13,702 nt of DNA. It comes from Pseudonocardiaceae bacterium (lineage in GTDB: Bacteria > Actinomycetota > Actinomycetes > Mycobacteriales > Pseudonocardiaceae). The DNA lies in the NCBI GenBank assembly GCA_025937115.1, contig JAICSB010000038.1, positions 1 to 13,702 on the forward strand, in the 5' to 3' direction. The notes below the pieces were generated by a model. It was not told where the DNA came from. It searched no databases and worked only from the letters and a program-made list of their open reading frames with translations. Shown piece after piece: positions 1-8,614 of the stretch (position 1 is its first letter; the number at the start of each line of letters is the position of its first letter). A program made the translations under genes and the position numbers.

Positions 1-1006
1 CCGCCGAATACATGACGTCCGGCTGCAACGAGCCACCACCCTCCAGGCTCCAGACCGCTAGCCGAAGGCTGTCCTCCCGCCGCCGTGCGCCTGCCGCTGC
101 CAGAGCGTCGGCAAGGGCGCGGGCCGACTCCAAATCGACCTGTGCCTCGACGTCGCCGACTCCAAATCGACCTGTGCCTCGACGTCTTGGAGAAGCGCCA
201 CCTCGAGGGGGTTCGCCCACTGCCAGGACTTCGAGTGCTCGGCGACCGGGTTCATCAAGTCCGGCCAGGCGAGCCTCGATGATCTCCCTGAGACGAGAAG
301 ACGCAGGAAGCGAACCGCTCAGCCGCCAGATTCCGTCTTCGCGACGCAGCGACCGTGTCTCAAGCGCGCCGAGAACGACCTCTCTGAGGAACAAGACATT
401 GCCCTGCGTGCGCCTATGCAGTAGGTGCACGGTTGCTCCGTCTACCGGCCCCTGAAGTGCGGCGGTGAGGAGCTCGCCACTCTCATCGACAGCCAAAGGA
501 GGAAGCTCGATCCGTTCGGCGAGCCCGTCCTTCCACAGCGCCATGACTGCATCGGGGACTTGTTCGCCGGAGCGGACAGTGGCGAAGACGAACGTCTGCT
601 CGGTCGTTGCCAACAGATGGGTGAGGGCGGCTGAGGCTTCGTCAAGGAGGTGAGCATCGTCGACCAGGACGGCCACCGGCTTGCCCTTGCCCCGTCCAGC
701 TACCGCGTCAGCGATCTTGCGCAGTACCTCCAGCAGGTCGGTACTCGGAGCCAGGTCGGGTACGAGCGACGCGAAGGCCCCGAAGGGAATCCCCGCCGCG
801 CCGTGAGTAGCCGGAGCCCTGAGCGGGACGAAGCCCCGGGCGGTCGCGAGATCGAGGCACTCGGTTGCCAACCGGGTCTTTCCCACACCCGCCGCACCGG
901 CCAGCAGGATCGCACCGCGGCCGGTGTGCAGCAGCGTGCTCACGTGCTTCAGCTCGGCCACTCGTCCGACGAGCGGCCACTTGACGTCCGGGAAACCCGG
1001 TTTCAC
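1..1006 (-). CDS. LuxR/LAL-type ATPase regulator, partial (N-terminal part), possibly decaying
   Basis: Read on the minus strand, an open frame runs from GTG at 1006 to the window edge with no stop (335 codons seen; the C-terminus lies outside). A Walker A motif GAAGVGKT sits at residues 37-44, following the WPLVGRVAEL start common in LAL-type regulators, and a Walker B-like VAVLVDDAH at about 111-119. Such proteins are large cytoplasmic AAA/STAND ATPase regulators that end in a LuxR-type DNA-binding helix-turn-helix; that end is not visible here. An upstream in-frame TTG at 1036 is an alternative start (in-frame stop further up, at about 1073). After residue 265 (GEP) the protein becomes Arg/Gly-rich, then returns to a family-like ARALADALAAAGARRRED segment. 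This coincides with a C5 run (207-211) and a 32-bp duplication, and a usual middle segment of roughly 45 residues seems to be missing. The gene lies 81 bp after hisH on the same strand. Regulatory target unknown. Confidence 0.72.
   Translation of the reverse strand, partial: MKPGFPDVKWPLVGRVAELKHVSTLLHTGRGAILLAGAAGVGKTRLATECLDLATARGFVPLRAPATHGAAGIPFGAFASLVPDLAPSTDLLEVLRKIADAVAGRGKGKPVAVLVDDAHLLDEASAALTHLLATTEQTFVFATVRSGEQVPDAVMALWKDGLAERIELPPLAVDESGELLTAALQGPVDGATVHLLHRRTQGNVLFLREVVLGALETRSLRREDGIWRLSGSLPASSRLREIIEARLAGLDEPGRRALEVLAVGEPPRGGASPRRRGTGRFGVGDVEAQVDLESARALADALAAAGARRREDSLRLAVWSLEGGGSLQPDVMYSA
123..186. repeat. Perfect 32-bp tandem duplication inside the LuxR-type gene
   Basis: Bases 123-154 are repeated exactly at 155-186 (each copy begins GCCGACTCCAAATCG and ends CTCGACGTC). 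Because 32 is not a multiple of 3, the duplication alone would shift the frame. Together with one extra C in the 207-211 run it gives a net in-frame change of 33 bp. A recent slippage/duplication or an assembly artefact are both possible. Confidence 0.95.
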
Positions 1007-1086
1007 CCCTGGATCGTCGCGCAATAGTGGCCGCAAAGTCGAACATACGGCCGCACGAAGTCCCAAACCGCATTATCAGCCGACGG

Positions 1087-1740
1087 CTACAACGTTTCGA
1101 TCCAGTTGCGCAGCAGGTGCGCACCTGCGTCGCCGGATTTCTCGGGGTGGAACTGCGTCGCCCACAGCGGTCCGTTCTCCACCGCGGCGACGAAGGGCTC
1201 GCCGTGCTCAGCCCACGTCACCAGCGGAGGTGTCAGCGGCCCTGAGCTCTCCAGCTCCCAGCGGCGAGCGGCGTAGGAGTGCACGAAGTAGAAGCGGGTG
1301 CCCGGGTCGAGACCGGCGAACAGCCGCGAGTCCGCCGGCGATGCCACCGTGTTCCACCCCATGTGCGGCAGCACGTCGGCCTTCAACCGCTCGACGGTGC
1401 CCGGCCACTCGCCGCAGCCGTCGGTCTGCACCCCGTGCTCGACACCCCGGCTGAACAACACCTGCATCCCGACGCAGATCGCCAGCACCGGGCGACCGCC
1501 GGCCAGTCTGCGGCCGATGATCCGGTCCCCGCGCACCGAGCGCAGCCCAGCCATGCAGGCCGCAAACGCTCCGACCCCGGGCACCACGAGTCCGTCGGCA
1601 TTCAGGGCAGCGTCGAGGTCCGCAGTCACCACCACGTCGCCACCAGCCCGCCGCAGTGCCCGTTCAGCAGACCGCAGATTCCCCGACCCATAGTCCAAAA
1701 CGACGACGCCGCTCACCCCGCCAGCTTGGCCCACCAGCAT
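1087..1740 (-). CDS. hisH: Imidazole glycerol phosphate synthase, glutamine amidotransferase subunit
   Basis: Class I glutamine amidotransferase that hydrolyses glutamine and channels ammonia to HisF (EC 4.3.2.10) in cytosolic histidine synthesis. It shows the N-terminal [10 protein letters not shown], an oxyanion region VVPGVGAF (52-59), the nucleophile Cys89 in LAICVGMQ, and His198/Glu200 in [12 protein letters not shown], so the Cys-His-Glu triad is complete. It is 217 aa from ATG at 1740. GTG at 1716 (209 aa, starting [10 protein letters not shown]) fits the usual family N-terminus equally well, and neither start has a clear Shine-Dalgarno. In most actinobacteria hisH follows hisB closely and precedes hisA. 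Here it is about 2 kb from hisB, has its own upstream repeat element (1737-1790), and is followed by a regulator gene, not by hisA/hisF. It probably depends on its own promoter. Confidence 0.95.
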   Translation of the reverse strand: MLVGQAGGVSGVVVLDYGSGNLRSAERALRRAGGDVVVTADLDAALNADGLVVPGVGAFAACMAGLRSVRGDRIIGRRLAGGRPVLAICVGMQVLFSRGVEHGVQTDGCGEWPGTVERLKADVLPHMGWNTVASPADSRLFAGLDPGTRFYFVHSYAARRWELESSGPLTPPLVTWAEHGEPFVAAVENGPLWATQFHPEKSGDAGAHLLRNWIETL

Positions 1741-1789
1741 TCAGCGGGGTAAACGAGGTACGAATTACCCCGCTGCGCCCGCTGAATGC
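1737..1789. repeat. Nested inverted repeats in the hisH / divergent-gene intergenic region
   Basis: Two perfect inverted repeats share the same left arm region. CAGCGGGGTAA (1742-1752) pairs with TTACCCCGCTG (1765-1775), with a 12-bp spacer. GCATTCAGCGGG (1737-1748) pairs with CCCGCTGAATGC (1778-1789), with a 29-bp spacer. One left half-site can therefore pair with either of two right half-sites 9 bp apart. The region lies between the starts of hisH (minus) and the gene at 1801 (plus), consistent with a two-way operator. Confidence 0.8.
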
Positions 1790-1790
1790 G
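1767..1790 (-). promoter_or_regulatory. Putative his operator upstream of hisH
   Basis: On the minus strand, CGCATT is followed by CAGCGGGCGCAGCGGGGT. The unit AGCGGG occurs twice, 9 bp apart. The same element lies upstream of hisD (6985-7008) with 22 of 24 bases identical. It sits 27-50 bp upstream of the hisH ATG, where a -35 or operator would be expected. Function as a histidine-responsive site is inference from its repetition before the two separated his transcripts. Confidence 0.55.
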
Positions 1791-1800
1791 TCATCCTGGG

Positions 1801-2313
1801 GTGGTGCGCGACGAGGATCTGATGCGGCACTTGGGGGATCTTGTGGCGCGTAGCTACGAGGGGGCGGTGTCCTGGGTAGACAGGGTGGCGGTGTTCCACC
1901 GGGCGGTTGAGCTGCTCGATCCGGTGATCCGGCGTGTCCTCACCGAGGCCGACACGGCATTTCTCGACAACACCGGTGAGATCACCCGCCGCAGCGTCGA
2001 GCAGGACGACGGCAGCGTGGGCGATCACTGGGAGCTGTCCTGGCCGCGGCAGCGGGAGGCCGTTTCCCGAGACGGTGGTCCGGTCGCGCCGGTCCAGGTG
2101 ATCGCCTGGTTCCGCCGCAGCTTCAACCACGCCCATTTGCGGGGCTCGATCGCCGGGGACTGGCCGCTGCAGGTGACCAGCACCGACGACGCCACCCGGC
2201 AGTTGCCGATCGTGCGCGCCATCGTCGAAGCGGAGTTACACCAGCGGATCTACGAAGGCCGATACCCGGTAATGCCTGTGGCGGTCCGTAAATACGGCCT
2301 GCCACCTAGCTGA
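1801..2313 (+). CDS. Unrecognised actinobacterial protein (170 aa)
   Basis: I do not recognise a domain. It is an even, soluble-looking sequence with no signal peptide or membrane segment, rich in Arg, Asp and Trp. Visible blocks are VSWVDRVAVFHRAVELLD near the N-terminus, VQVIAWFRRSFNHAHLRG in the middle and EAELHQRIYEGRYPVMP near the end; they look like constrained protein and not a chance ORF. Start: GTG at 1801 or 1804. An in-frame ATG at 1786 would add five residues, but it lies inside the repeated operator-like element (1767-1790), so I prefer the GTG. CATCCT (1792-1797) could be a -10 for a leaderless transcript from 1804. It is divergent from hisH, and its last 8 bp overlap the end of the convergent broken ERCC4-Lsr2 gene. 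It may have arrived with the insertion that separated hisH from hisB. Confidence 0.75.
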   Translation: MVRDEDLMRHLGDLVARSYEGAVSWVDRVAVFHRAVELLDPVIRRVLTEADTAFLDNTGEITRRSVEQDDGSVGDHWELSWPRQREAVSRDGGPVAPVQVIAWFRRSFNHAHLRGSIAGDWPLQVTSTDDATRQLPIVRAIVEAELHQRIYEGRYPVMPVAVRKYGLPPS

Positions 2314-2946
2314 ACGCTGCCCCGCCGTCAGGGTGGGCGGCTCGCCAGCTGTCCCACACTTCTGGTCGCAGTTTGCCGCGGGCGGGCACGGTAAGGCCGT
2401 GGGCGCGGGCCCAGGCACGGACTTCTGCAGTGGCGGGTTCAGGGGCGGTGGGCGCGTTGTCGAGCTCGCAGGTTTGCGATGCCGATTCGCTCCAGGGCAG
2501 CCGGCTCGGTTGCTGCCCAGGTTTGTGCGGCAGTCAGATACCGGTAGGTCCACTCCTCGGCCAGCGGCCGGGTTTCGCAGAATACGAGCGCGACGGTGGG
2601 CCACCGGACCTGGAGCTCGGCCAGGCCATCAGCGACCACTGCAGGACGCACCCGGTCGAGCTTGAAGATCGCCGAGTAGCGGTCCTCAACGACGACCGCG
2701 GCCCGAGGTAGTGCCGCGAGTTGAGCCAGCGCAAAGCGCAGAGTGCCACCGGTGAGGCTGGACACCAGGTCGGGCAGCGACTAGCTCGGCGATTCCGGCT
2801 GCGCGGGCGGTGGGTGTGCGCACGTCGGGGCGGGCCTGCTTACGGGTGCGCGGGGACTGCCAGAAGACCGCGTCGCGCAGCCGCAGCAAGTAGGCCAGCC
2901 GGGACTCCGGATCCGGGTTATGGGCGATCAGCAGCTCCACAGGCAT
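2306..2946 (-). pseudogene. Broken ERCC4-nuclease / Lsr2-like fusion gene
   Basis: Three consecutive pieces lie in three different minus frames. Piece A (from ATG 2946) begins MPVELLIAHNPDPESRL and continues VFWQSPRTRKQARP to about 2795, then runs into unrelated sequence. Piece B, from about 2792 to 2441, reads SLPDLVSSLTGGTLRFALAQ, VVVEDRYSAIFKLDRVRP and FCETRPLAEEWTYRYL, like the second half of an ERCC4-type nuclease domain. Piece C, to the TAG at 2308-2306, reads AEVRAWARAHGLTVPARGKL then PEVWDSW, the C-terminal DNA-binding module of Lsr2-type nucleoid proteins. From family knowledge, the segment with the catalytic ERK triplet should lie between A and B and is gone; only the following SLxDL remains. 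A first junction (AYLLRL to RDAVFWQ) also looks like an in-frame internal deletion. The intact relative would be a nuclease-like DNA-binding protein of uncertain role. It sits 41 bp after vapC. Confidence 0.78.
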
Positions 2947-2987
2947 CAGTTTGGCGTGATAATCGTCGCGCTGCGACGCTGGGCCCG

Positions 2988-3422
2988 TCACGCCGCTTGC
3001 AATGGGTTGAACCACTGCAGGCCCGAGAACCGCGCGAAACCACTGTCGCTGGTCGCCAACCGCAACCCATGCTCGACGGCGAGCGCGGCCAGGTGGGCAT
3101 CAGGGACGTCGTTCGCTCGCAGCCCTGCCTGGGCCAGGCAGGCGCCCAGCGCTTCACGATGCCGCGCGGTCGGTGCCGGCGTCCAGACCGGACCGGCATC
3201 CAGCCATGCGGTCACCTGAGCCCATGCATCGCCGATCGACTCCGGTTCGGTGAACAGCCGCGGGTTGGTGACCAGGCGCACGAACGCGAGGAGGCTCGCC
3301 CAGGGCAGTGCCACCCGCGGCGCCCCAACCAGCTGATCCTCCAGCCAGGTCCGCGCCGCCTCATGTTGGGGATAGGACGTGACGTGAGCGTAGATCAGCA
3401 GGTTCGCGTCGATCGCGATCAC
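2988..3422 (-). CDS. vapC: VapC-type PIN-domain toxin (probable RNase)
   Basis: 144-aa PIN-domain protein starting IAIDANLLIYA (Asp5), with VPDAHLAALAVEHG (Asp108) and LATSDSGFARF (Asp126) supplying acidic metal-binding residues. The segment PWASLLAFVRLVTNPR is typical of one actinobacterial VapC subfamily; I do not see the canonical second Glu in it. Such toxins cleave tRNA or rRNA when freed from VapB and act in the cytoplasm. Start GTG at 3422 overlaps the vapB stop as GTGA, so the pair is translationally coupled. Length is normal and there is no sign of damage. The specific RNA target cannot be read from the sequence. Confidence 0.9.
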   Translation of the reverse strand: MIAIDANLLIYAHVTSYPQHEAARTWLEDQLVGAPRVALPWASLLAFVRLVTNPRLFTEPESIGDAWAQVTAWLDAGPVWTPAPTARHREALGACLAQAGLRANDVPDAHLAALAVEHGLRLATSDSGFARFSGLQWFNPLQAA

Positions 3423-3667
3423 CGGTAGCTCTCGCCCTCGGTGATCGCGAGGGCCTCGGTGACGTCGTCAACGTCGGGCAGTCGCGGCGCGCCGAGCGAC
3501 ACCGGGCGGGTGAACGGTCCGCGTGGCGCTGCGTCCTCGCGACCCAGGTGCGCCAATCCCACTCGCAGCGCATCGTTGACCAGTTGCCGAAAGGACCGGT
3601 CCCCGCGGGCGCGAAGCTGTTCGAGCTGCGCCGCGATGTCGTCGTCGAGACTGAGAGTCGTCCGCAC
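3419..3667 (-). CDS. vapB: VapB-type ribbon-helix-helix antitoxin
   Basis: 82-aa protein. The N-terminal RTTLSLDDDIAAQLEQLRA plus FRQLVNDALRVGL is a ribbon-helix-helix DNA-binding fold (residues 2-40). The C-terminal part (PFTRPVSLGAPRLPDVDDV) is the usual extended segment that wraps the toxin. GTG at 3667 is the only usable start because an in-frame TGA lies two codons upstream. There is no Shine-Dalgarno, but TATGCT (3680-3675, minus) ends 7 nt before the GTG, suggesting a leaderless transcript. By family, VapB/VapBC represses its own promoter; CATCAC and GTGATG half-sites flank this -10. Confidence 0.88.
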   Translation of the reverse strand: MRTTLSLDDDIAAQLEQLRARGDRSFRQLVNDALRVGLAHLGREDAAPRGPFTRPVSLGAPRLPDVDDVTEALAITEGESYR

Positions 3668-3668
3668 A

Positions 3669-3700
3669 CATCACAGCATACAATGTCTGATGCGGTGATG
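3669..3700 (-). promoter_or_regulatory. Putative vapBC promoter/operator
   Basis: TATGCT on the minus strand (3680-3675) lies 7 nt before the vapB GTG. Hexamers CATCAC (3669-3674) and GTGATG (3695-3700) form an inverted repeat with a 20-bp spacer around it. RHH antitoxins usually bind such sites; the assignment is inference and the arms are short. Confidence 0.35.
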
Positions 3701-3744
3701 CTCGGCTATCGCCGGTGGAAGGCCAGAACGGGATACACCGACTC

Positions 3745-3890
3745 TCAGAGCAGCCAAGCGACGCCACTGGCGATCGCTAGTGCGGTGCCGATTCCCAGCA
3801 CCACGGCCAGCGCGCGCGAGCTGCGCCAGGCCGACACCACGCCGCCGAGCAGGAACCCCGCCACTGCCAACAGGGCTAGACCGACCCAGC

Positions 3891-3894
<4 letters not shown>
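3745..3894 (-). CDS. Small membrane protein (49 aa) coupled to hisB
   Basis: The GTG at 3894-3892 overlaps the hisB TGA (3893-3891) as GTGA and opens a 49-codon frame ending TGA at 3747-3745. The product has two hydrophobic stretches, [20 protein letters not shown] (about 3-22) and [20 protein letters not shown] (about 28-47), separated by a short polar WRSSR turn: a helical hairpin, probably in the cytoplasmic membrane. From memory, a small membrane ORF is often found just after hisB in related actinomycetes, but I know of no function. The perfect overlap with hisB and the membrane pattern support a real gene. After it come 77 bp and then the unrelated vapBC pair, so the original operon order seems interrupted here. 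Confidence 0.75.
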
Positions 3895-6936
<3,042 letters not shown>

Positions 6937-6968
6937 GCGAACCCCTCTCAATCCGAGCGTCGCCTCCC

Positions 6969-6974
6969 AGGGTA
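6969..6974 (-). promoter_or_regulatory. Candidate hisD -10 hexamer
   Basis: TACCCT on the minus strand, 32 bp upstream of the hisD ATG, leaving a short leader that carries the GAGAGGGG ribosome-binding site. No clear -35 hexamer is seen; the position expected for it falls in the repeated AGCGGG element. Confidence 0.35.
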
Positions 6975-6984
6975 AGCGCCGCTG

Positions 6985-7008
6985 CGCATTGAGCGGGCTC
7001 AGCGGGGT
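6985..7008 (+). promoter_or_regulatory. Putative his operator upstream of hisD
   Basis: CGCATT followed by GAGCGGGCTCAGCGGGGT, with AGCGGG repeated at a 9-bp interval. It matches the element before hisH (1767-1790, opposite strand) at 22 of 24 bases. A hisD -10 candidate, TACCCT on the minus strand (6974-6969), would place the -35 region (about 6992-6997) inside this element, so a bound protein could block or recruit polymerase. It also lies upstream of the divergent M14 gene. No known regulator is assigned. Confidence 0.55.
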
Positions 7009-7068
7009 GTGACACCTCGAAATAGCCACCCTCAGCCTGCTGAACGCGCCACCGTTACCATGCGTGGG

Positions 7069-8346
7069 ATGGCTACGCGGCGGGTTGTGATGGGCGCTGT
7101 AGTGGGGATTCTCGCGCTGGTCATTCCGATCTCGGCGGCCGCGGCGCCGGCCCCGCCGTCGTCGGCGTACCGGGTGCCGGGGGTGGACAACCCAGCCACG
7201 CGCACCGCCGTCGCGAATCAGGGCGTGGAGGTCCTCGGTGGCGGCCGCGACTATCTGGAGGTACTCGCCACGCCCGCGCAGGCCGAGCGACTGCGGGCCA
7301 GCGGGCTGCGGTTGGTCTCACTTCCAGCGGCCGCACCGCTGCTGGTACCGGTGGCGCCCGGCCAATTCCCCATCGGGTACCAGGGCTATCACACCTACCG
7401 CCAGCTCACTACCGAGCTGGACTCGCTGGCGGCCGCGCACCCCAACCAGGTCGCGGTATCCAGCTACGGAAAATCGGTCCAAGGCCGCCCGCTGCTGCTG
7501 GTGAAGATCAGCGACGATGTGCGTACTGACAAGCACGAGCCCGAAGTACTGTTCAGCTGCGCTCAGCACGCCCGTGAGCACATCACCGTCGAAATGTGCT
7601 TGCACATTGTGCGACGGCTGGCGCAGGGCTATGGAACCGATCCGGTAATTACCCGGCTGCTGAAGTCCCGGGAGATCTGGGTGATGCCGATGGCCAACCC
7701 CGACGGCGCCGAGTACGACATCTCCACCGGCCTTTTCGCGATGTGGCGCAAGAACCGCCAACCGACTCCGGAGAATCGTGAGGTCGGCACCGACCTCAAC
7801 CGGAACTGGGGCGACGAGTGGGGCTGCTGCGACGGGTCAAGTGCCAATCCCGCCAACGACACCTACCACGGCCCGGCCCCGTTCTCAGCGCCGGAGACAG
7901 CGCAGCTCCGGGACTGGGTGAACAGCCGGGCCATAGGCGGGGTGCAGCAGATCACCGCCCACATCGACTTCCACAGCTTCTCCGAGCTGGTGCTCTGGCC
8001 CTACGGTTTCACTGCCAGTGCCACCGGCCCCGGCCTGAATAAATCCGATGCGGATACGTTCCGCAAGTTGGGCGAGCAGATGGCCGCCACCAACGGCTAC
8101 ACGCCGGAGCAGTCCAGCTAGCTCTACATCAACGACGGCTCGATTGGGGACTGGATGTGGGCGCAGCACCACATCTGGTCCTACACGCTGGAGATGTACC
8201 CGACGAGCCTGACGCAAGGCGGATTCTACCCACCGGCGTCGGTGATAGACCGCGAGACCACCCGCAATGACGCGGCGGTGGACCTGCTCCTGAACTACGC
8301 AGACTGCGTCCCGCGAATCATCGGAGCCCACTGCGCCGCCCGGTAG
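7069..8346 (+). pseudogene. Secreted M14 zinc carboxypeptidase interrupted by an in-frame TAG
   Basis: Secreted metallocarboxypeptidase-type protein. Residues 1-26 form a signal peptide ([20 protein letters not shown], then ISAAAA-AP). Zinc ligands are His167 and Glu170 in QHAREH and His302 in DFHSFSELVLWPYG. NPDGAEY (210-216) and DLNRNWGDEW (Asn244-Arg245) are substrate-binding motifs. TAG at 8119-8121 (codon 351) interrupts the frame, which resumes at once with LYINDGSIGDWMWAQH and SYTLEMYP and ends at TAG 8344-8346. The part after the stop holds the Tyr equivalent (Tyr353) and the catalytic Glu (Glu375), so the 350-residue product should be inactive unless the TAG is read through. Everything else is intact, pointing to a recent nonsense change, a sequencing error or readthrough. 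ATG 7069 is preferred: TACCAT (7056-7061) lies 7 nt upstream, as for a leaderless transcript; ATG 7060 and GTG 7009 are alternatives. Divergent from hisD. Confidence 0.85.
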
Positions 8347-8368
8347 CCGCACGAGGAGAGATGCTCAA

Positions 8369-8539
8369 TTGCCTCAAGACATAGCGCATGAGCTGGTCGC
8401 ACGGACCCCAACCTACGAATTCCGCTCCGCCGGCAAGCTCTGCACCGCATGCGGCGCAATCATCGGCAACATACGCGGCGACGACCAAATCCACACCCAA
8501 TGGCACCAGGCCCTCGCAGCACTGCTGGCACCCGAGTAG
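8369..8539 (+). CDS. Small CxxC/HxxxH putative zinc-binding protein (56 aa)
   Basis: TTG at 8369 is preceded by AGGAGAG (8354-8360), a good Shine-Dalgarno, and opens a 57-codon frame to TAG 8537-8539. The product reads PQDIAHELVARTPTYEFR, then CTACGAIIGNIRGDD, then HTQWHQAL. Cys25, Cys28, His42 and His46 form CX2C-X13-HX3H, as in small zinc-knuckle proteins common in actinobacteria and their phages. An ATG at 8361, closer to the Shine-Dalgarno, is in another frame and ends after seven codons. It begins 22 bp after the M14 frame on the same strand, so it may be cotranscribed with it. Function unknown; coding status rests on the motif and the ribosome-binding site. Confidence 0.6.
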   Translation: MPQDIAHELVARTPTYEFRSAGKLCTACGAIIGNIRGDDQIHTQWHQALAALLAPE

Positions 8540-8540
8540 C

Positions 8541-8562
8541 CGCCATTCGGAGCCGAATGGCG
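8541..8562. terminator. Perfect 10-bp palindrome, possible bidirectional terminator
   Basis: Arms CGCCATTCGG (8541-8550) and CCGAATGGCG (8553-8562) with only AG between them. It starts 1 bp after the stop of the small + gene and lies downstream of nadC on the other strand, so it could end both transcripts. No T-tract follows. A dispersed palindromic repeat is the alternative. Confidence 0.45.
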
Positions 8563-8586
8563 ATTGGTGAGGGCCTGGAAACCGCG

Positions 8587-8604
8587 ATTCGGCTCCGAAT
8601 GGCG
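8587..8604. repeat. Second, inverted copy of the palindrome
   Basis: ATTCGGCTCCGAATGGCG is the exact reverse complement of 8541-8558. Its core, ATTCGG-CT-CCGAAT, is itself palindromic. The two copies can each form a hairpin or pair with each other over 18 bp. It lies 10 bp past the nadC stop. Confidence 0.75.
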
Positions 8605-8614
8605 CCGGCACCCC

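Noticed and set aside
123..186. CRISPR-like repeat
   Set aside because: Two adjoining copies with no spacer; it is a simple tandem duplication within a coding region.
12..455. Plus-strand frame of 147 codons at the left edge
   Set aside because: Ser/Arg-rich shadow of the minus-strand LuxR-type gene, whose Walker motifs are convincing.
1..1006. Frameshifted pseudogene (first impression from the 32-bp duplication)
   Set aside because: Careful codon-by-codon reading shows the frame stays open to the window edge because the C5 run offsets the duplication; reported as a partial CDS with possible decay.
2721..3428. Long plus-strand open frame of 235 codons
   Set aside because: It is antisense to vapC and the ERCC4-Lsr2 remnant, which have clear protein motifs; the composition (Arg/Gln/Pro-rich) is typical of a high-GC shadow frame.
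6937..7029. N-terminal extension of hisD
   Set aside because: It would cross the promoter and repeated element; ATG 6936 has a Shine-Dalgarno and gives the family length of 441 aa.
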